From Acanthosepion lycidas (Eukaryota > Mollusca > Cephalopoda > Sepiida > Sepiidae): a stretch of 64,000 nucleotides of DNA. Every line of letters starts with the position of its first letter. Positions within the stretch are counted from its first letter, which is position 1. The DNA is taken from positions 24,770,874 to 24,834,873 of the forward strand of contig OZ010605.1 of NCBI GenBank assembly GCA_963932145.1, given 5' to 3'. Both the position numbers and the translations under genes were made by a program. Shown in pieces: positions 30,901 to 46,500 of this stretch. Under the pieces are notes generated by a model that saw only the letters and a program-made list of their open reading frames with translations, had not been told where the DNA came from and searched no databases.

Positions 30901-31586
30901 TTACAGATAGAGAGAAAGATATGAGAAAACAGACTGAACAGACTGCCACTAAAATCGTGCGAGACAAGTCTATCCTGCTCAGAAAACAAGAGAAGCGAAT
31001 TGAGATGAAAAGAGAAGAGAGCAAAGAGGAGGAAAGAGAAATTTCGCTATCGTTACAGATAGAGAGAAAGATATGAGAAAACAGACTGAACAGACTGCCA
31101 CTAAAATCGTGCGAGACAAGTCTATCCTGCTCAGAAAACAAGAGAAGCGAATGGAGATGAAAAGAGAAGAGAGAAAAGAGGAGGAAAGAGAAATTTCGCT
31201 ATCGTTACAGATAGAGAGAAAGATATGAGAAAACAGACTGAACAGGCTGCCACTAAAATCGTGCGAGACAAGTCTATCCTGCTCAGAAAACAAGAGAAGC
31301 GAATGGAGATGAAAAGAGAAGAGAGAAAAGAAGAGGAAAGAGAAATTTCGCTATCGTTACAGATAGAGAGAAAGATATGAGAAAACAGACTGAACAGACT
31401 GCCACTAAAATCGTGCGAGACAAGTCTATCCTGCTCAGAAAACAAGAGAAGCGAATGGAGATGAAAAGAGAAGAGAGAAAAGAGGAGGAAAGAGAAATTT
31501 CGCTATCGTTACAGATAGAGAGAAAGATATGAGAAAACAGACTGAACAGACTGCCACTAAAATCGTGCGAGACAAGTCTATCCTGC

Positions 31587-34500
31587 TCAGAAAACAAGAG
31601 AAGCGAATTGAGATGAAAAGAGAAGAGAGCAAAGAGGAGGAAAGAGATATTTCGCTATCGTTACAGATAGAGAGAAAGATATGAGAAAACAGACTGAACA
31701 GACTGCCACTAAAATCGTGCGAGACAAGTCTATCCTGCTCAGAAAACAAGAGAAGCGAATGGAGATGAAAAGAGAAGAGAGCAAAGAGGAGGAAAGAGAA
31801 ATTTCGCTATCGTTACAGATAGAGAGAAAGATATGAGAAAACAGACTGAACAGACTGCCACTAAAATCGTATGAGACAAGTCTATCCTGCTCAGAAAACA
31901 AGAGAAGCGAATTGAGATGAAAAGAGAAGAGAGCAAAGAGGAGGAAAGAGAAATTTCGCTATCTTTACAGATAGAGAGAAAGATATGAGAAAACAGACTG
32001 AACAGACTGCCACTAAAATCGTGCGAGACAAGTCTATCCTGCTCAGAAAACAAGAGAAGCGAATGGAGATGAAAAGAGAAGAGAGCAAAGAGGAGGAAAG
32101 AGAAATTTCGCTATCGTTACAGATAGAGAGAAAGATATGAGAAAACAGACTGAACAGACTGCCACTAAAATCGTGCGAGACAAGTCTATCCTGCTCAGAA
32201 AACAAGAGAAGCGAATTGAGATGAAAAGAGAAGAGAGCAAAGAGGAGGAAAGAGATATTTCGCTATCGTTACAGATAGAGAGAAAGATATGAGAAAACAG
32301 ACTGAACAGACTGCCACTAAAATCGTGTGAGACAAGTCTATCCTGCTCAGAAAACAAGAGAAGCGAATGGAGATGAAAAGAGAAGAGAGAAAAGAGGAGG
32401 AAAGAGAAATTTCGCTATCGTTACAGATAGAGAGAAAGATATGAGAAAACAGACTGAACAGACTGCCACTAAAATCGTGCGAGACAAGTCTATCCTGCTC
32501 AGAAAACATGAGAAGCGAATGGAGATGAAAAGAGAAGAGAGCAAAGAGGAGGAAAGAGAAATTTCGCTATCGTTACAGATAGAGAGAAAGATATGAGAAA
32601 ATAGACTGAACAGGCTGCCACTAAAATCGTGCGAGACAAGTCTATCCTGCTCAGAAAACAAGAGAAGCGAATTGAGATGAAAAGAGAAGAGAGCAAAGAA
32701 GAGGAAAGAGAAATTTCGCTATCGTTACAGATAGAGAGAAAGATATGAGAAAACAGACTGAACAGGCTGCCACTAAAATCGTGCGAGACAAGTCTATCCT
32801 GCTCAGAAAACAAGAGAAGCGAATGGAGATGAAAAGAGAAGAGAGCAAAGAGGAGGAAAGAGAAATTTCGCTATCGTTACAGATAGAGAGAAAGATATGA
32901 GAAAACAGACTGAACACACTGCCACTAAAATCGTGCGAGACAAGTCTATCCTGCACAGAAAACAAGAGAATCGAATTGAGATGAAAAGAGAAGAGAGAAA
33001 AGAAGAGGAAAGAGAAATTTCGCTATCGTTACAGATAGAGAGAAAGATATGAGAAAACAGACTGAACAGGCTGCCACTAAAATCGTGCGAGACAAGTCTA
33101 TCCTGCTCAGAAAACAAGAGAAGCGAATTGAGATGAAAAGAGAAGAGAGCAAAGAGGAGGAAAGAGAAATTTCGCTATCGTTACAGATAGAGAGAAAGAT
33201 ATGAGAAAACAGACTGAACAGACTGCCACTAAAATCGTGCGAGACAAGTCTATCCTGCACAGAAAACAAGAGAAGCGAATTGAGATGAAAAGAGAAGAGA
33301 GAAAAGAAGAGGAAAGAGAAATTTCGCTATCGTTACAGATAGAGAGAAAGATATGAGAAAACAGACTGAACAGTCTGCCACTAAAATCGTGCGAGACAAG
33401 TCTATCCTGCTCAGAAAACAAGAGAAGCGAATTGAGATGAAAAGAGAAGAGAGAAAAGAGGAGGAAAGAGAAATTTCTCTATCGTTACAGATAGAGAGAA
33501 AGATATGAGAAAACAGACTGAACAGACTGCCACTAAAATCGTGCGAGACAAGTCTATCCTGCTCAGAAAACAAGAGAAGCGAATTGAGATGAAAAGAGAA
33601 GAGAGAAAAGAGGAGGAAAGAGAAATTTCGCTATCGTTACAGATAGAGAGAAAGATATGAGAAAACAGACTGAACAGTCTGCCACTAAAATCGTGCGAGA
33701 CAAGTCTATCCTGCTCAGAAAACAAGAGAAGCGAATGGAGATGAAAAGAGAAGAGAGAAAAGAGGAGGAAAGAGAAATTTCGCTATCGTTACAGATAGAG
33801 AGAAAGATATGAGAAAACAGACTGAACAGACTGCCACTAAAATCGTGCGAGACAAGTCTATCCTGCTCAGAAAACAAGAGAAGCGAATTGAGATGAAAAG
33901 AGAAGAGAGAAAAGAGGAGGAAAGAGAAATTTCGCTATCGTTACAGATAGAGAGAAAGATATGAGAAAACAGACTGAACAGACTGCCACTAAAATCGTGC
34001 GAGACAAGTCTATCCTGCTCAGAAAACAAGAGAAGCGAATGGAGATGAAAAGAGAAGAGAGAAAAGAGGAGGAAAGAGAAATTTCGCTATCGTTACAGAT
34101 AGAGAGAAAGATATGAGAAAACAGACTGAACAGACTGCCACTAAAATCGTGCGAGACAAGTCTATCCTGCTCAGAAAACAAGAGAAGCGAATGGAGATGA
34201 AAAGAGAAGAGAGAAAAGAGGAGGAAAGAGAAATTTCGCTATCGTTACAGATAGAGAGAAAGATATGAGAAAACAGACTGAACAGACTGCCACTAAAATC
34301 GTGCGAGACAAGTCTATCCTGCTCAGAAAACAAGAGAAGCGAATGGAGATGAAAAGAGAAGAGAGAAAAGAGGAGGAAAGAGAAATTTCGCTATCGTTAC
34401 AGATAGAGAGAAAGATATGAGAAAACAGACTGAACAGACTGCCACTAAAATCGTGCGAGACAAGTCTATCCTGCTCAGAAAACAAGAGAAGCGAATGGAG

Positions 34501-37500
34501 ATGAAAAGAGGAGAGAGAAAAGAGGAGGAAAGAGAAATTTCACTATCGTTACAGATAGAGAGAAAGATATGAGAAAACAGACTGAACAGACTGCCACTAA
34601 AATCGTGCGAGACAAGTCTATCCTGCTCAGAAAACAAGAGAAGCGAATTGAGATGAAAAGAGAAGAGAGAAAAGAAGAGGAAAGAGAAATTTCGCTATCG
34701 TTACAGATAGAGAGAAAGATATGAGAAAACAGACTGAACAGTCTGCCACTAAAATCGTGCGAGACAAGTCTATCCTGCTCAGAAAACAAGAGAAGCGAAT
34801 TGAGATGAAAAGAGAAGAGAGCAAAGAGGAGGAAAGAGAAATTTCGCTATCGTTACAGATAGAGAGAAAGATATGAGAAAACAGACTGAACAGACTGCCA
34901 CTAAAATCGTGCGAGACAAGTCTATCCTGCTCAGAAAACAAGAGAAGCGAATTGAGATGAAAAGAGAAGAGAGAAAAGAGGAGGAAAGAGATATTTCGCT
35001 ATCGTTACAGATAGAGAGAAAGATATGAGAAAACAGACTGAACAGGCTGCCACTAAAATCGTGCGAGACAAGTCTATCCTGCTCAGAAAACAAGAGAAGC
35101 GAATGGAGATGAAAAGAGAAGAGAGAAAAGAGGAGGAAAGAGAAATTTCGCTATCGTTACAGATAGAGAGAAAGATATGAGAAAACAGACTGAACAGACT
35201 GCCACTAAAATCGTGCGAGACAAGTCTATCCTGCTCAGAAAACAAGAGAAGCGAATTGAGATGAAAAGAGAAGAGAGCGAAGAGGAGGAAAGAGAAATTT
35301 CGCTATCGTTACAGATAGAGAGAAAGATATGAGAAAACAGACTGAACAGGCTGCCACTAAAATCGTGCGAGACAAGTCTATCCTGCTCAGAAAACAAGAG
35401 AAGCGAATTGAGATGAAAAGAGAAGAGAGAAAACAGGAGGAAAGAGAAATTTCGCTATCGTTACAGATAGAGAGAAAGATATGAGAAAACAGACTGAACA
35501 GTCTGCCACTAAAATCGTGCGAGACAAGTCTATCCTGCTCAGAAAACAAGAGAAGCGAATTGAGATGAAAAGAGAAGAGAGCAAAGAGGAGGAAAGAGAA
35601 ATTTCGCTATCGTTACAGATAGAGAGAAAGATATGAGAAAACAGACTGAACAGGCTGCCACTAAAATCGTGCGAGACAAGTCTATCCTGCTCAGAAAACA
35701 AGAGAAGCGAATTGAGATGAAAAGAGAAGAGAGAAAAGAGGAGGAAAGAGAAATTTCGCTATCGTTACAGATAGAGAGAAAGATATGAGAAAACAGACTG
35801 AACAGTCTGCCACTAAAATCGTGCGAGACAAGTCTATCCTGCTCAGAAAACAAGAGAAGCGAATTGAGATGAAAAGAGAAGAGAGCAAAGAGGAGGAAAG
35901 AGAAATTTCGCTATCGTTACAGATAGAGAGAAAGATATGAGAAAACAGACTGAACAGACTGCCACTAAAATCGTGCGAGACAAGTCTATCCTGCTCAGAA
36001 AACAAGAGAAGCGAATTGAGATGAAAAGAGAAGAGAGAAAAGAGGAGGAAAGAGAAATTTCGCTATCGTTACAGATAGAGAGAAAGATATGAGAAAACAG
36101 ACTGAACAGTCTGCCACTAAAATCGTGCGAGACAAGTCTATCCTGCTCAGAAAACAAGAGAAGCGAATTGAGATGAAAAGAGAAGAGAGCAAAGAGGAGG
36201 AAAGAGAAATTTCGCTATCGTTACAGATAGAGAGAAAGATATGAGAAAACAGACTGAACAGACTGCCACTAAAATCGTGCGAGACAAGTCTATCCTGCTC
36301 AGAAAACAAGAGAAGCGAATGGAGATGAAAAGAGAAGAGAGAAAAGAGGAGGAAAGAGAAATTTCGCTATCGTTACAGATAGAGAGAAAGATATGAGAAA
36401 ACAGACTGAACAGACTGCCACTAAAATCGTGCGAGACAAGTCTATCCTGCTCAGAAAACAAGAGAAGCGAATGGAGATGAAAAGAGAAGAGAGCAAAGAG
36501 GAGGAAAGAGAAATTTCGCTATCGTTACAGATAGAGAGAAAGATATGAGAAAACAGACTGAACAGACTGCCACTAAAATCGTGCGAGACAAGTCTATCCT
36601 GCTCAGAAAACAAGAGAAGCGAATGGAGATGAAAAGAGAAGAGAGCAAAGAGGAGGAAAGAGAAATTTCGCTATCGTTACAGATAGAGAGAAAGATATGA
36701 GAAAACAGACTGAACAGACTGCCACTAAAATCGTGCGAGACAAGTCTATCCTGCTCAGAAAACAAGAGAAGCGAATGGAGATGAAAAGAGAAGAGAGAAA
36801 AGAAGAGGAAAGAGAAATTTCGCTATCGTTACAGATAGAGAGAAAGATATGAGAAAACAGACTGAACAGACTGCCACTAAAATCGTGCGAGACAAGTCTA
36901 TCCTGCTCAGAAAACAAGAGAAGCGAATGGAGATGAAAAGAGAAGAGAGAAAAGAAGAGGAAAGAGAAATTTCGCTATCGTTACAGATAGAGAGAAAGAT
37001 ATGAGAAAACAGACTGAACAGACTGCCACTAAAATCGTGCGAGACAAGTCTATCCTGCTCAGAAAACAAGAGAAGCGAATTGAGATGAAAAGAGAAGAGA
37101 GAAAAGAAGAGGAAAGAGAAATTTCGCTATCGTTACAGATAGAGAGAAAGATATGAGAAAACAGACTGAACAGACTGACACTAAAATCGTGCGAGACAAG
37201 TCTATCCTGCTCAGAAAACAAGAGAAGCGAATTGAGATGAAAAGACAAGAGAGCAAAGAGGAGGAAAGAGAAATTTCGCTATCGTTACAGATAGAGAGAA
37301 AGATATGAGAAAACAGACTGAACAGACTGCCACTAAAATCGTGCGAGACAAGTCTATCCTGCTCAGAAAACAAGAGAAGCGAATGGAGATGAAAAGAGAA
37401 GAGAGCAAAGAGGAGGAAAGAGAAATTTCGCTATCGTTACAGATAGAGAGAAAGATATGAGAAAACAGACTGAACAGACTGCCACTAAAATCGTGCGAGA

Positions 37501-40500
37501 CAAGTCTATCCTGCTCAGAAAACAAGAGAAGCGAATGGAGATGAAAAGAGAAGAGAGAAAAGAAGAGGAAAGAGAAATTTCGCTATCGTTACAGATAGAG
37601 AGAAAGATATGAGAAAACAGACTGAACAGACTGCCACTAAAATCGTGCGAGACAAGTCTATCCTGCTCAGAAAACAAGAGAAGCGAATGGAGATGAAAAG
37701 AGAAGAGAGCAAAGAGGAGGAAAGAGAAATTTCGCTATCGTTACAGATAGAGAGAAAGATATGAGAAAACAGACTGAACAGACTGCCACTAAAATCGTAT
37801 GAGACAAGTCTATCCTGCTCAGAAAACAAGAGAAGCGAATTGAGATGAAAAGAGAAGAGAGCAAAGAGGAGGAAAGAGAAATTTCGCTATCTTTACAGAT
37901 AGAGAGAAAGATATGAGAAAACAGACTGAACAGACTGCCACTAAAATCGTGCGAGACAAGTCTATCCTGCTCAGAAAACAAGAGAAGCGAATGGAGATGA
38001 AAAGAGAAGAGAGCAAAGAGGAGGAAAGAGAAATTTCGCTATCGTTACAGATAGAGAGAAAGATATGAGAAAACAGACTGAACAGACTGCCACTAAAATC
38101 GTGCGAGACAAGTCTATCCTGCTCAGAAAACAAGAGAAGCGAATTGAGATGAAAAGAGAAGAGAGCAAAGAGGAGGAAAGAGATATTTCGCTATCGTTAC
38201 AGATAGAGAGAAAGATATGAGAAAACAGACTGAACAGACTGCCACTAAAATCGTGTGAGACAAGTCTATCCTGCTCAGAAAACAAGAGAAGCGAATGGAG
38301 ATGAAAAGAGAAGAGAGAAAAGAGGAGGAAAGAGAAATTTCGCTATCGTTACAGATAGAGAGAAAGATATGAGAAAACAGACTGAACAGACTGCCACTAA
38401 AATCGTGCGAGACAAGTCTATCCTGCTCAGAAAACATGAGAAGCGAATGGAGATGAAAAGAGAAGAGAGCAAAGAGGAGGAAAGAGAAATTTCGCTATCG
38501 TTACAGATAGAGAGAAAGATATGAGAAAATAGACTGAACAGGCTGCCACTAAAATCGTGCGAGACAAGTCTATCCTGCTCAGAAAACAAGAGAAGCGAAT
38601 TGAGATGAAAAGAGAAGAGAGCAAAGAAGAGGAAAGAGAAATTTCGCTATCGTTACAGATAGAGAGAAAGATATGAGAAAACAGACTGAACAGGCTGCCA
38701 CTAAAATCGTGCGAGACAAGTCTATCCTGCTCAGAAAACAAGAGAAGCGAATGGAGATGAAAAGAGAAGAGAGCAAAGAGGAGGAAAGAGAAATTTCGCT
38801 ATCGTTACAGATAGAGAGAAAGATATGAGAAAACAGACTGAACAGACTGCCACTAAAATCGTGCGAGACAAGTCTATCCTGCTCAGAAAACAAGAGAAGC
38901 GAATGGAGATGAAAAGAGAAGAGAGAAAAGAAGAGGAAAGAGAAATTTCGCTATCGTTACAGATAGAGAGAAAGATATGAGAAAACAGACTGAACAGACT
39001 GCCACTAAAATCGTGCGAGACAAGTCTATCCTGCTCAGAAAACAAGAGAAGCGAATGGAGATGAAAAGAGAAGAGAGAAAAGAAGAGGAAAGAGAAATTT
39101 CGCTATCGTTACAGATAGAGAGAAAGATATGAGAAAACAGACTGAACAGACTGCCACTAAAATCGTGCGAGACAAGTCTATCCTGCTCAGAAAACAAGAG
39201 AAGCGAATTGAGATGAAAAGAGAAGAGAGAAAAGAAGAGGAAAGAGAAATTTCGCTATCGTTACAGATAGAGAGAAAGATATGAGAAAACAGACTGAACA
39301 GACTGACACTAAAATCGTGCGAGACAAGTCTATCCTGCTCAGAAAACAAGAGAAGCGAATTGAGATGAAAAGACAAGAGAGCAAAGAGGAGGAAAGAGAA
39401 ATTTCGCTATCGTTACAGATAGAGAGAAAGATATGAGAAAACAGACTGAACAGACTGCCACTAAAATCGTGCGAGACAAGTCTATCCTGCTCAGAAAACA
39501 AGAGAAGCGAATGGAGATGAAAAGAGAAGAGAGCAAAGAGGAGGAAAGAGAAATTTCGCTATCGTTACAGATAGAGAGAAAGATATGAGAAAACAGACTG
39601 AACAGACTGCCACTAAAATCGTGCGAGACAAGTCTATCCTGCTCAGAAAACAAGAGAAGCGAATGGAGATGAAAAGAGAAGAGAGAAAAGAAGAGGAAAG
39701 AGAAATTTCGCTATCGTTACAGATAGAGAGAAAGATATGAGAAAACAGACTGAACAGACTGCCACTAAAATCGTGCGAGACAAGTCTATCCTGCTCAGAA
39801 AACAAGAGAAGCGAATGGAGATGAAAAGAGAAGAGAGCAAAGAGGAGGAAAGAGAAATTTCGCTATCGTTACAGATAGAGAGAAAGATATGAGAAAACAG
39901 ACTGAACAGACTGCCACTAAAATCGTATGAGACAAGTCTATCCTGCTCAGAAAACAAGAGAAGCGAATTGAGATGAAAAGAGAAGAGAGCAAAGAGGAGG
40001 AAAGAGAAATTTCGCTATCTTTACAGATAGAGAGAAAGATATGAGAAAACAGACTGAACAGACTGCCACTAAAATCGTGCGAGACAAGTCTATCCTGCTC
40101 AGAAAACAAGAGAAGCGAATGGAGATGAAAAGAGAAGAGAGCAAAGAGGAGGAAAGAGAAATTTCGCTATCGTTACAGATAGAGAGAAAGATATGAGAAA
40201 ACAGACTGAACAGACTGCCACTAAAATCGTGCGAGACAAGTCTATCCTGCTCAGAAAACAAGAGAAGCGAATTGAGATGAAAAGAGAAGAGAGCAAAGAG
40301 GAGGAAAGAGATATTTCGCTATCGTTACAGATAGAGAGAAAGATATGAGAAAACAGACTGAACAGACTGCCACTAAAATCGTGTGAGACAAGTCTATCCT
40401 GCTCAGAAAACAAGAGAAGCGAATGGAGATGAAAAGAGAAGAGAGAAAAGAGGAGGAAAGAGAAATTTCGCTATCGTTACAGATAGAGAGAAAGATATGA

Positions 40501-43500
40501 GAAAACAGACTGAACAGACTGCCACTAAAATCGTGCGAGACAAGTCTATCCTGCTCAGAAAACATGAGAAGCGAATGGAGATGAAAAGAGAAGAGAGCAA
40601 AGAGGAGGAAAGAGAAATTTCGCTATCGTTACAGATAGAGAGAAAGATATGAGAAAATAGACTGAACAGGCTGCCACTAAAATCGTGCGAGACAAGTCTA
40701 TCCTGCTCAGAAAACAAGAGAAGCGAATTGAGATGAAAAGAGAAGAGAGCAAAGAAGAGGAAAGAGAAATTTCGCTATCGTTACAGATAGAGAGAAAGAT
40801 ATGAGAAAACAGACTGAACAGGCTGCCACTAAAATCGTGCGAGACAAGTCTATCCTGCTCAGAAAACAAGAGAAGCGAATGGAGATGAAAAGAGAAGAGA
40901 GCAAAGAGGAGGAAAGAGAAATTTCGCTATCGTTACAGATAGAGAGAAAGATATGAGAAAACAGACTGAACAGACTGCCACTAAAATCGTGCGAGACAAG
41001 TCTATCCTGCACAGAAAACAAGAGAATCGAATTGAGATGAAAAGAGAAGAGAGAAAAGAAGAGGAAAGAGAAATTTCGCTATCGTTACAGATAGAGAGAA
41101 AGATATGAGAAAACAGACTGAACAGGCTGCCACTAAAATCGTGCGAGACAAGTCTATCCTGCTCAGAAAACAAGAGAAGCGAATTGAGATGAAAAGAGAA
41201 GAGAGCAAAGAGGAGGAAAGAGAAATTTCGCTATCGTTACAGATAGAGAGAAAGATATGAGAAAACAGACTGAACAGACTGCCACTAAAATCGTGCGAGA
41301 CAAGTCTATCCTGCACAGAAAACAAGAGAAGCGAATTGAGATGAAAAGAGAAGAGAGAAAAGAAGAGGAAAGAGAAATTTCGCTATCGTTACAGATAGAG
41401 AGAAAGATATGAGAAAACAGACTGAACAGTCTGCCACTAAAATCGTGCGAGACAAGTCTATCCTGCTCAGAAAACAAGAGAAGCGAATTGAGATGAAAAG
41501 AGAAGAGAGAAAAGAGGAGGAAAGAGAAATTTCTCTATCGTTACAGATAGAGAGAAAGATATGAGAAAACAGACTGAACAGACTGCCACTAAAATCGTGC
41601 GAGACAAGTCTATCCTGCTCAGAAAACAAGAGAAGCGAATTGAGATGAAAAGAGAAGAGAGAAAAGAGGAGGAAAGAGAAATTTCGCTATCGTTACAGAT
41701 AGAGAGAAAGATATGAGAAAACAGACTGAACAGTCTGCCACTAAAATCGTGCGAGACAAGTCTATCCTGCTCAGAAAACAAGAGAAGCGAATGGAGATGA
41801 AAAGAGAAGAGAGAAAAGAGGAGGAAAGAGAAATTTCGCTATCGTTACAGATAGAGAGAAAGATATGAGAAAACAGACTGAACAGACTGCCACTAAAATC
41901 GTGCGAGACAAGTCTATCCTGCTCAGAAAACAAGAGAAGCGAATTGAGATGAAAAGAGAAGAGAGAAAAGAGGAGGAAAGAGAAATTTCGCTATCGTTAC
42001 AGATAGAGAGAAAGATATGAGAAAACAGACTGAACAGACTGCCACTAAAATCGTGCGAGACAAGTCTATCCTGCTCAGAAAACAAGAGAAGCGAATGGAG
42101 ATGAAAAGAGAAGAGAGAAAAGAGGAGGAAAGAGAAATTTCGCTATCGTTACAGATAGAGAGAAAGATATGAGAAAACAGACTGAACAGACTGCCACTAA
42201 AATCGTGCGAGACAAGTCTATCCTGCTCAGAAAACAAGAGAAGCGAATGGAGATGAAAAGAGAAGAGAGAAAAGAGGAGGAAAGAGAAATTTCGCTATCG
42301 TTACAGATAGAGAGAAAGATATGAGAAAACAGACTGAACAGACTGCCACTAAAATCGTGCGAGACAAGTCTATCCTGCTCAGAAAACAAGAGAAGCGAAT
42401 GGAGATGAAAAGAGAAGAGAGAAAAGAGGAGGAAAGAGAAATTTCGCTATCGTTACAGATAGAGAGAAAGATATGAGAAAACAGACTGAACAGACTGCCA
42501 CTAAAATCGTGCGAGACAAGTCTATCCTGCTCAGAAAACAAGAGAAGCGAATGGAGATGAAAAGAGGAGAGAGAAAAGAGGAGGAAAGAGAAATTTCACT
42601 ATCGTTACAGATAGAGAGAAAGATATGAGAAAACAGACTGAACAGACTGCCACTAAAATCGTGCGAGACAAGTCTATCCTGCTCAGAAAACAAGAGAAGC
42701 GAATTGAGATGAAAAGAGAAGAGAGAAAAGAAGAGGAAAGAGAAATTTCGCTATCGTTACAGATAGAGAGAAAGATATGAGAAAACAGACTGAACAGTCT
42801 GCCACTAAAATCGTGCGAGACAAGTCTATCCTGCTCAGAAAACAAGAGAAGCGAATTGAGATGAAAAGAGAAGAGAGCAAAGAGGAGGAAAGAGAAATTT
42901 CGCTATCGTTACAGATAGAGAGAAAGATATGAGAAAACAGACTGAACAGACTGCCACTAAAATCGTGCGAGACAAGTCTATCCTGCTCAGAAAACAAGAG
43001 AAGCGAATTGAGATGAAAAGAGAAGAGAGAAAAGAGGAGGAAAGAGATATTTCGCTATCGTTACAGATAGAGAGAAAGATATGAGAAAACAGACTGAACA
43101 GGCTGCCACTAAAATCGTGCGAGACAAGTCTATCCTGCTCAGAAAACAAGAGAAGCGAATGGAGATGAAAAGAGAAGAGAGAAAAGAGGAGGAAAGAGAA
43201 ATTTCGCTATCGTTACAGATAGAGAGAAAGATATGAGAAAACAGACTGAACAGACTGCCACTAAAATCGTGCGAGACAAGTCTATCCTGCTCAGAAAACA
43301 AGAGAAGCGAATTGAGATGAAAAGAGAAGAGAGCGAAGAGGAGGAAAGAGAAATTTCGCTATCGTTACAGATAGAGAGAAAGATATGAGAAAACAGACTG
43401 AACAGACTGCCACTAAAATCGTGCGAGACAAGTCTATCCTGCACAGAAAACAAGAGAATCGAATTGAGATGAAAAGAGAAGAGAGAAAAGAAGAGGAAAG

Positions 43501-46500
43501 AGAAATTTCGCTATCGTTACAGATAGAGAGAAAGATATGAGAAAACAGACTGAACAGGCTGCCACTAAAATCGTGCGAGACAAGTCTATCCTGCTCAGAA
43601 AACAAGAGAAGCGAATTGAGATGAAAAGAGAAGAGAGCAAAGAGGAGGAAAGAGAAATTTCGCTATCGTTACAGATAGAGAGAAAGATATGAGAAAACAT
43701 ACTGAACAGACTGCCACTAAAATCGTGCGAGACAAGTCTATCCTGCTCAGAAAACAAGAGAAGCGAATTGAGATGAAAAGAGAAGAGAGAAAAGAGGAGG
43801 AAAGAGAAATTTCGCTATCGTTACAGATAGAGAGAAAGATATGAGAAAACAGACTGAACAGACTGCCACTAAAATCGTGCGAGACAAGTCTATCCTGCTC
43901 AGAAAACAAGAGAAGCGAATGGAGATGAAAAGAGAAGAGAGAAAAGAGGAGGAAAGAGAAATTTCGCTATCGTTACAGATAGAGAGAAAGATATGAGAAA
44001 ACAGACTGAACAGACTGCCACTAAAATCGTGCGAGACAAGTCTATCCTGCTCAGAAAACAAGAGAAGCGAATGGAGATGAAAAGAGAAGAGAGAAAAGAG
44101 GAGGAAAGAGAAATTTCGCTATCGTTACAGATAGAGAGAAAGATATGAGAAAACAGACTGAACAGACTGCCACTAAAATCGTGCGAGACAAGTCTATCCT
44201 GCTCAGAAAACAAGAGAAGCGAATGGAGATGAAAAGAGAAGAGAGAAAAGAGGAGGAAAGAGAAATTTCGCTATCGTTACAGATAGAGAGAAAGATATGA
44301 GAAAACAGACTGAACAGACTGCCACTAAAATCGTGCGAGACAAGTCTATCCTGCTCAGAAAACAAGAGAAGCGAATGGAGATGAAAAGAGGAGAGAGAAA
44401 AGAGGAGGAAAGAGAAATTTCACTATCGTTACAGATAGAGAGAAAGATATGAGAAAACAGACTGAACAGACTGCCACTAAAATCGTGCGAGACAAGTCTA
44501 TCCTGCTCAGAAAACAAGAGAAGCGAATTGAGATGAAAAGAGAAGAGAGAAAAGAAGAGGAAAGAGAAATTTCGCTATCGTTACAGATAGAGAGAAAGAT
44601 ATGAGAAAACAGACTGAACAGTCTGCCACTAAAATCGTGCGAGACAAGTCTATCCTGCTCAGAAAACAAGAGAAGCGAATTGAGATGAAAAGAGAAGAGA
44701 GCAAAGAGGAGGAAAGAGAAATTTCGCTATCGTTACAGATAGAGAGAAAGATATGAGAAAACAGACTGAACAGACTGCCACTAAAATCGTGCGAGACAAG
44801 TCTATCCTGCTCAGAAAACAAGAGAAGCGAATTGAGATGAAAAGAGAAGAGAGAAAAGAGGAGGAAAGAGATATTTCGCTATCGTTACAGATAGAGAGAA
44901 AGATATGAGAAAACAGACTGAACAGGCTGCCACTAAAATCGTGCGAGACAAGTCTATCCTGCTCAGAAAACAAGAGAAGCGAATGGAGATGAAAAGAGAA
45001 GAGAGAAAAGAGGAGGAAAGAGAAATTTCGCTATCGTTACAGATAGAGAGAAAGATATGAGAAAACAGACTGAACAGACTGCCACTAAAATCGTGCGAGA
45101 CAAGTCTATCCTGCTCAGAAAACAAGAGAAGCGAATTGAGATGAAAAGAGAAGAGAGCGAAGAGGAGGAAAGAGAAATTTCGCTATCGTTACAGATAGAG
45201 AGAAAGATATGAGAAAACAGACTGAACAGGCTGCCACTAAAATCGTGCGAGACAAGTCTATCCTGCTCAGAAAACAAGAGAAGCGAATTGAGATGAAAAG
45301 AGAAGAGAGAAAACAGGAGGAAAGAGAAATTTCGCTATCGTTACAGATAGAGAGAAAGATATGAGAAAACAGACTGAACAGTCTGCCACTAAAATCGTGC
45401 GAGACAAGTCTATCCTGCTCAGAAAACAAGAGAAGCGAATTGAGATGAAAAGAGAAGAGAGCAAAGAGGAGGAAAGAGAAATTTCGCTATCGTTACAGAT
45501 AGAGAGAAAGATATGAGAAAACAGACTGAACAGGCTGCCACTAAAATCGTGCGAGACAAGTCTATCCTGCTCAGAAAACAAGAGAAGCGAATTGAGATGA
45601 AAAGAGAAGAGAGAAAAGAGGAGGAAAGAGAAATTTCGCTATCGTTACAGATAGAGAGAAAGATATGAGAAAACAGACTGAACAGTCTGCCACTAAAATC
45701 GTGCGAGACAAGTCTATCCTGCTCAGAAAACAAGAGAAGCGAATTGAGATGAAAAGAGAAGAGAGCAAAGAGGAGGAAAGAGAAATTTCGCTATCGTTAC
45801 AGATAGAGAGAAAGATATGAGAAAACAGACTGAACAGACTGCCACTAAAATCGTGCGAGACAAGTCTATCCTGCTCAGAAAACAAGAGAAGCGAATTGAG
45901 ATGAAAAGAGAAGAGAGAAAAGAGGAGGAAAGAGAAATTTCGCTATCATTACAGATAGAGAGAAAGATATGAGAAAACAGACTGAACAGTCTGCCACTAA
46001 AATCGTGCGAGACAAGTCTATCCTGCTCAGAAAACAAGAGAAGCGAATTGAGATGAAAAGAGAAGAGAGCAAAGAGGAGGAAAGAGAAATTTCGCTATCG
46101 TTACAGATAGAGAGAAAGATATGAGAAAACAGACTGAACAGACTGCCACTAAAATCGTGCGAGACAAGTCTATCCTGCTCAGAAAACAAGAGAAGCGAAT
46201 GGAGATGAAAAGAGAAGAGAGAAAAGAGGAGGAAAGAGAAATTTCGCTATCGTTACAGATAGAGAGAAAGATATGAGAAAACAGACTGAACAGACTGCCA
46301 CTAAAATCGTGCGAGACAAGTCTATCCTGCTCAGAAAACAAGAGAAGCGAATGGAGATGAAAAGAGAAGAGAGCAAAGAGGAGGAAAGAGAAATTTCGCT
46401 ATCGTTACAGATAGAGAGAAAGATATGAGAAAACAGACTGAACAGACTGCCACTAAAATCGTGCGAGACAAGTCTATCCTGCTCAGAAAACAAGAGAAGC

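Noticed and set aside
32327-40652. Plus-strand 89-codon frames at 32327, 38255 and 40383
   Set aside because: They arise where rare satellite variants remove stops and are copied with the 14- and 39-unit block duplications; not genes.
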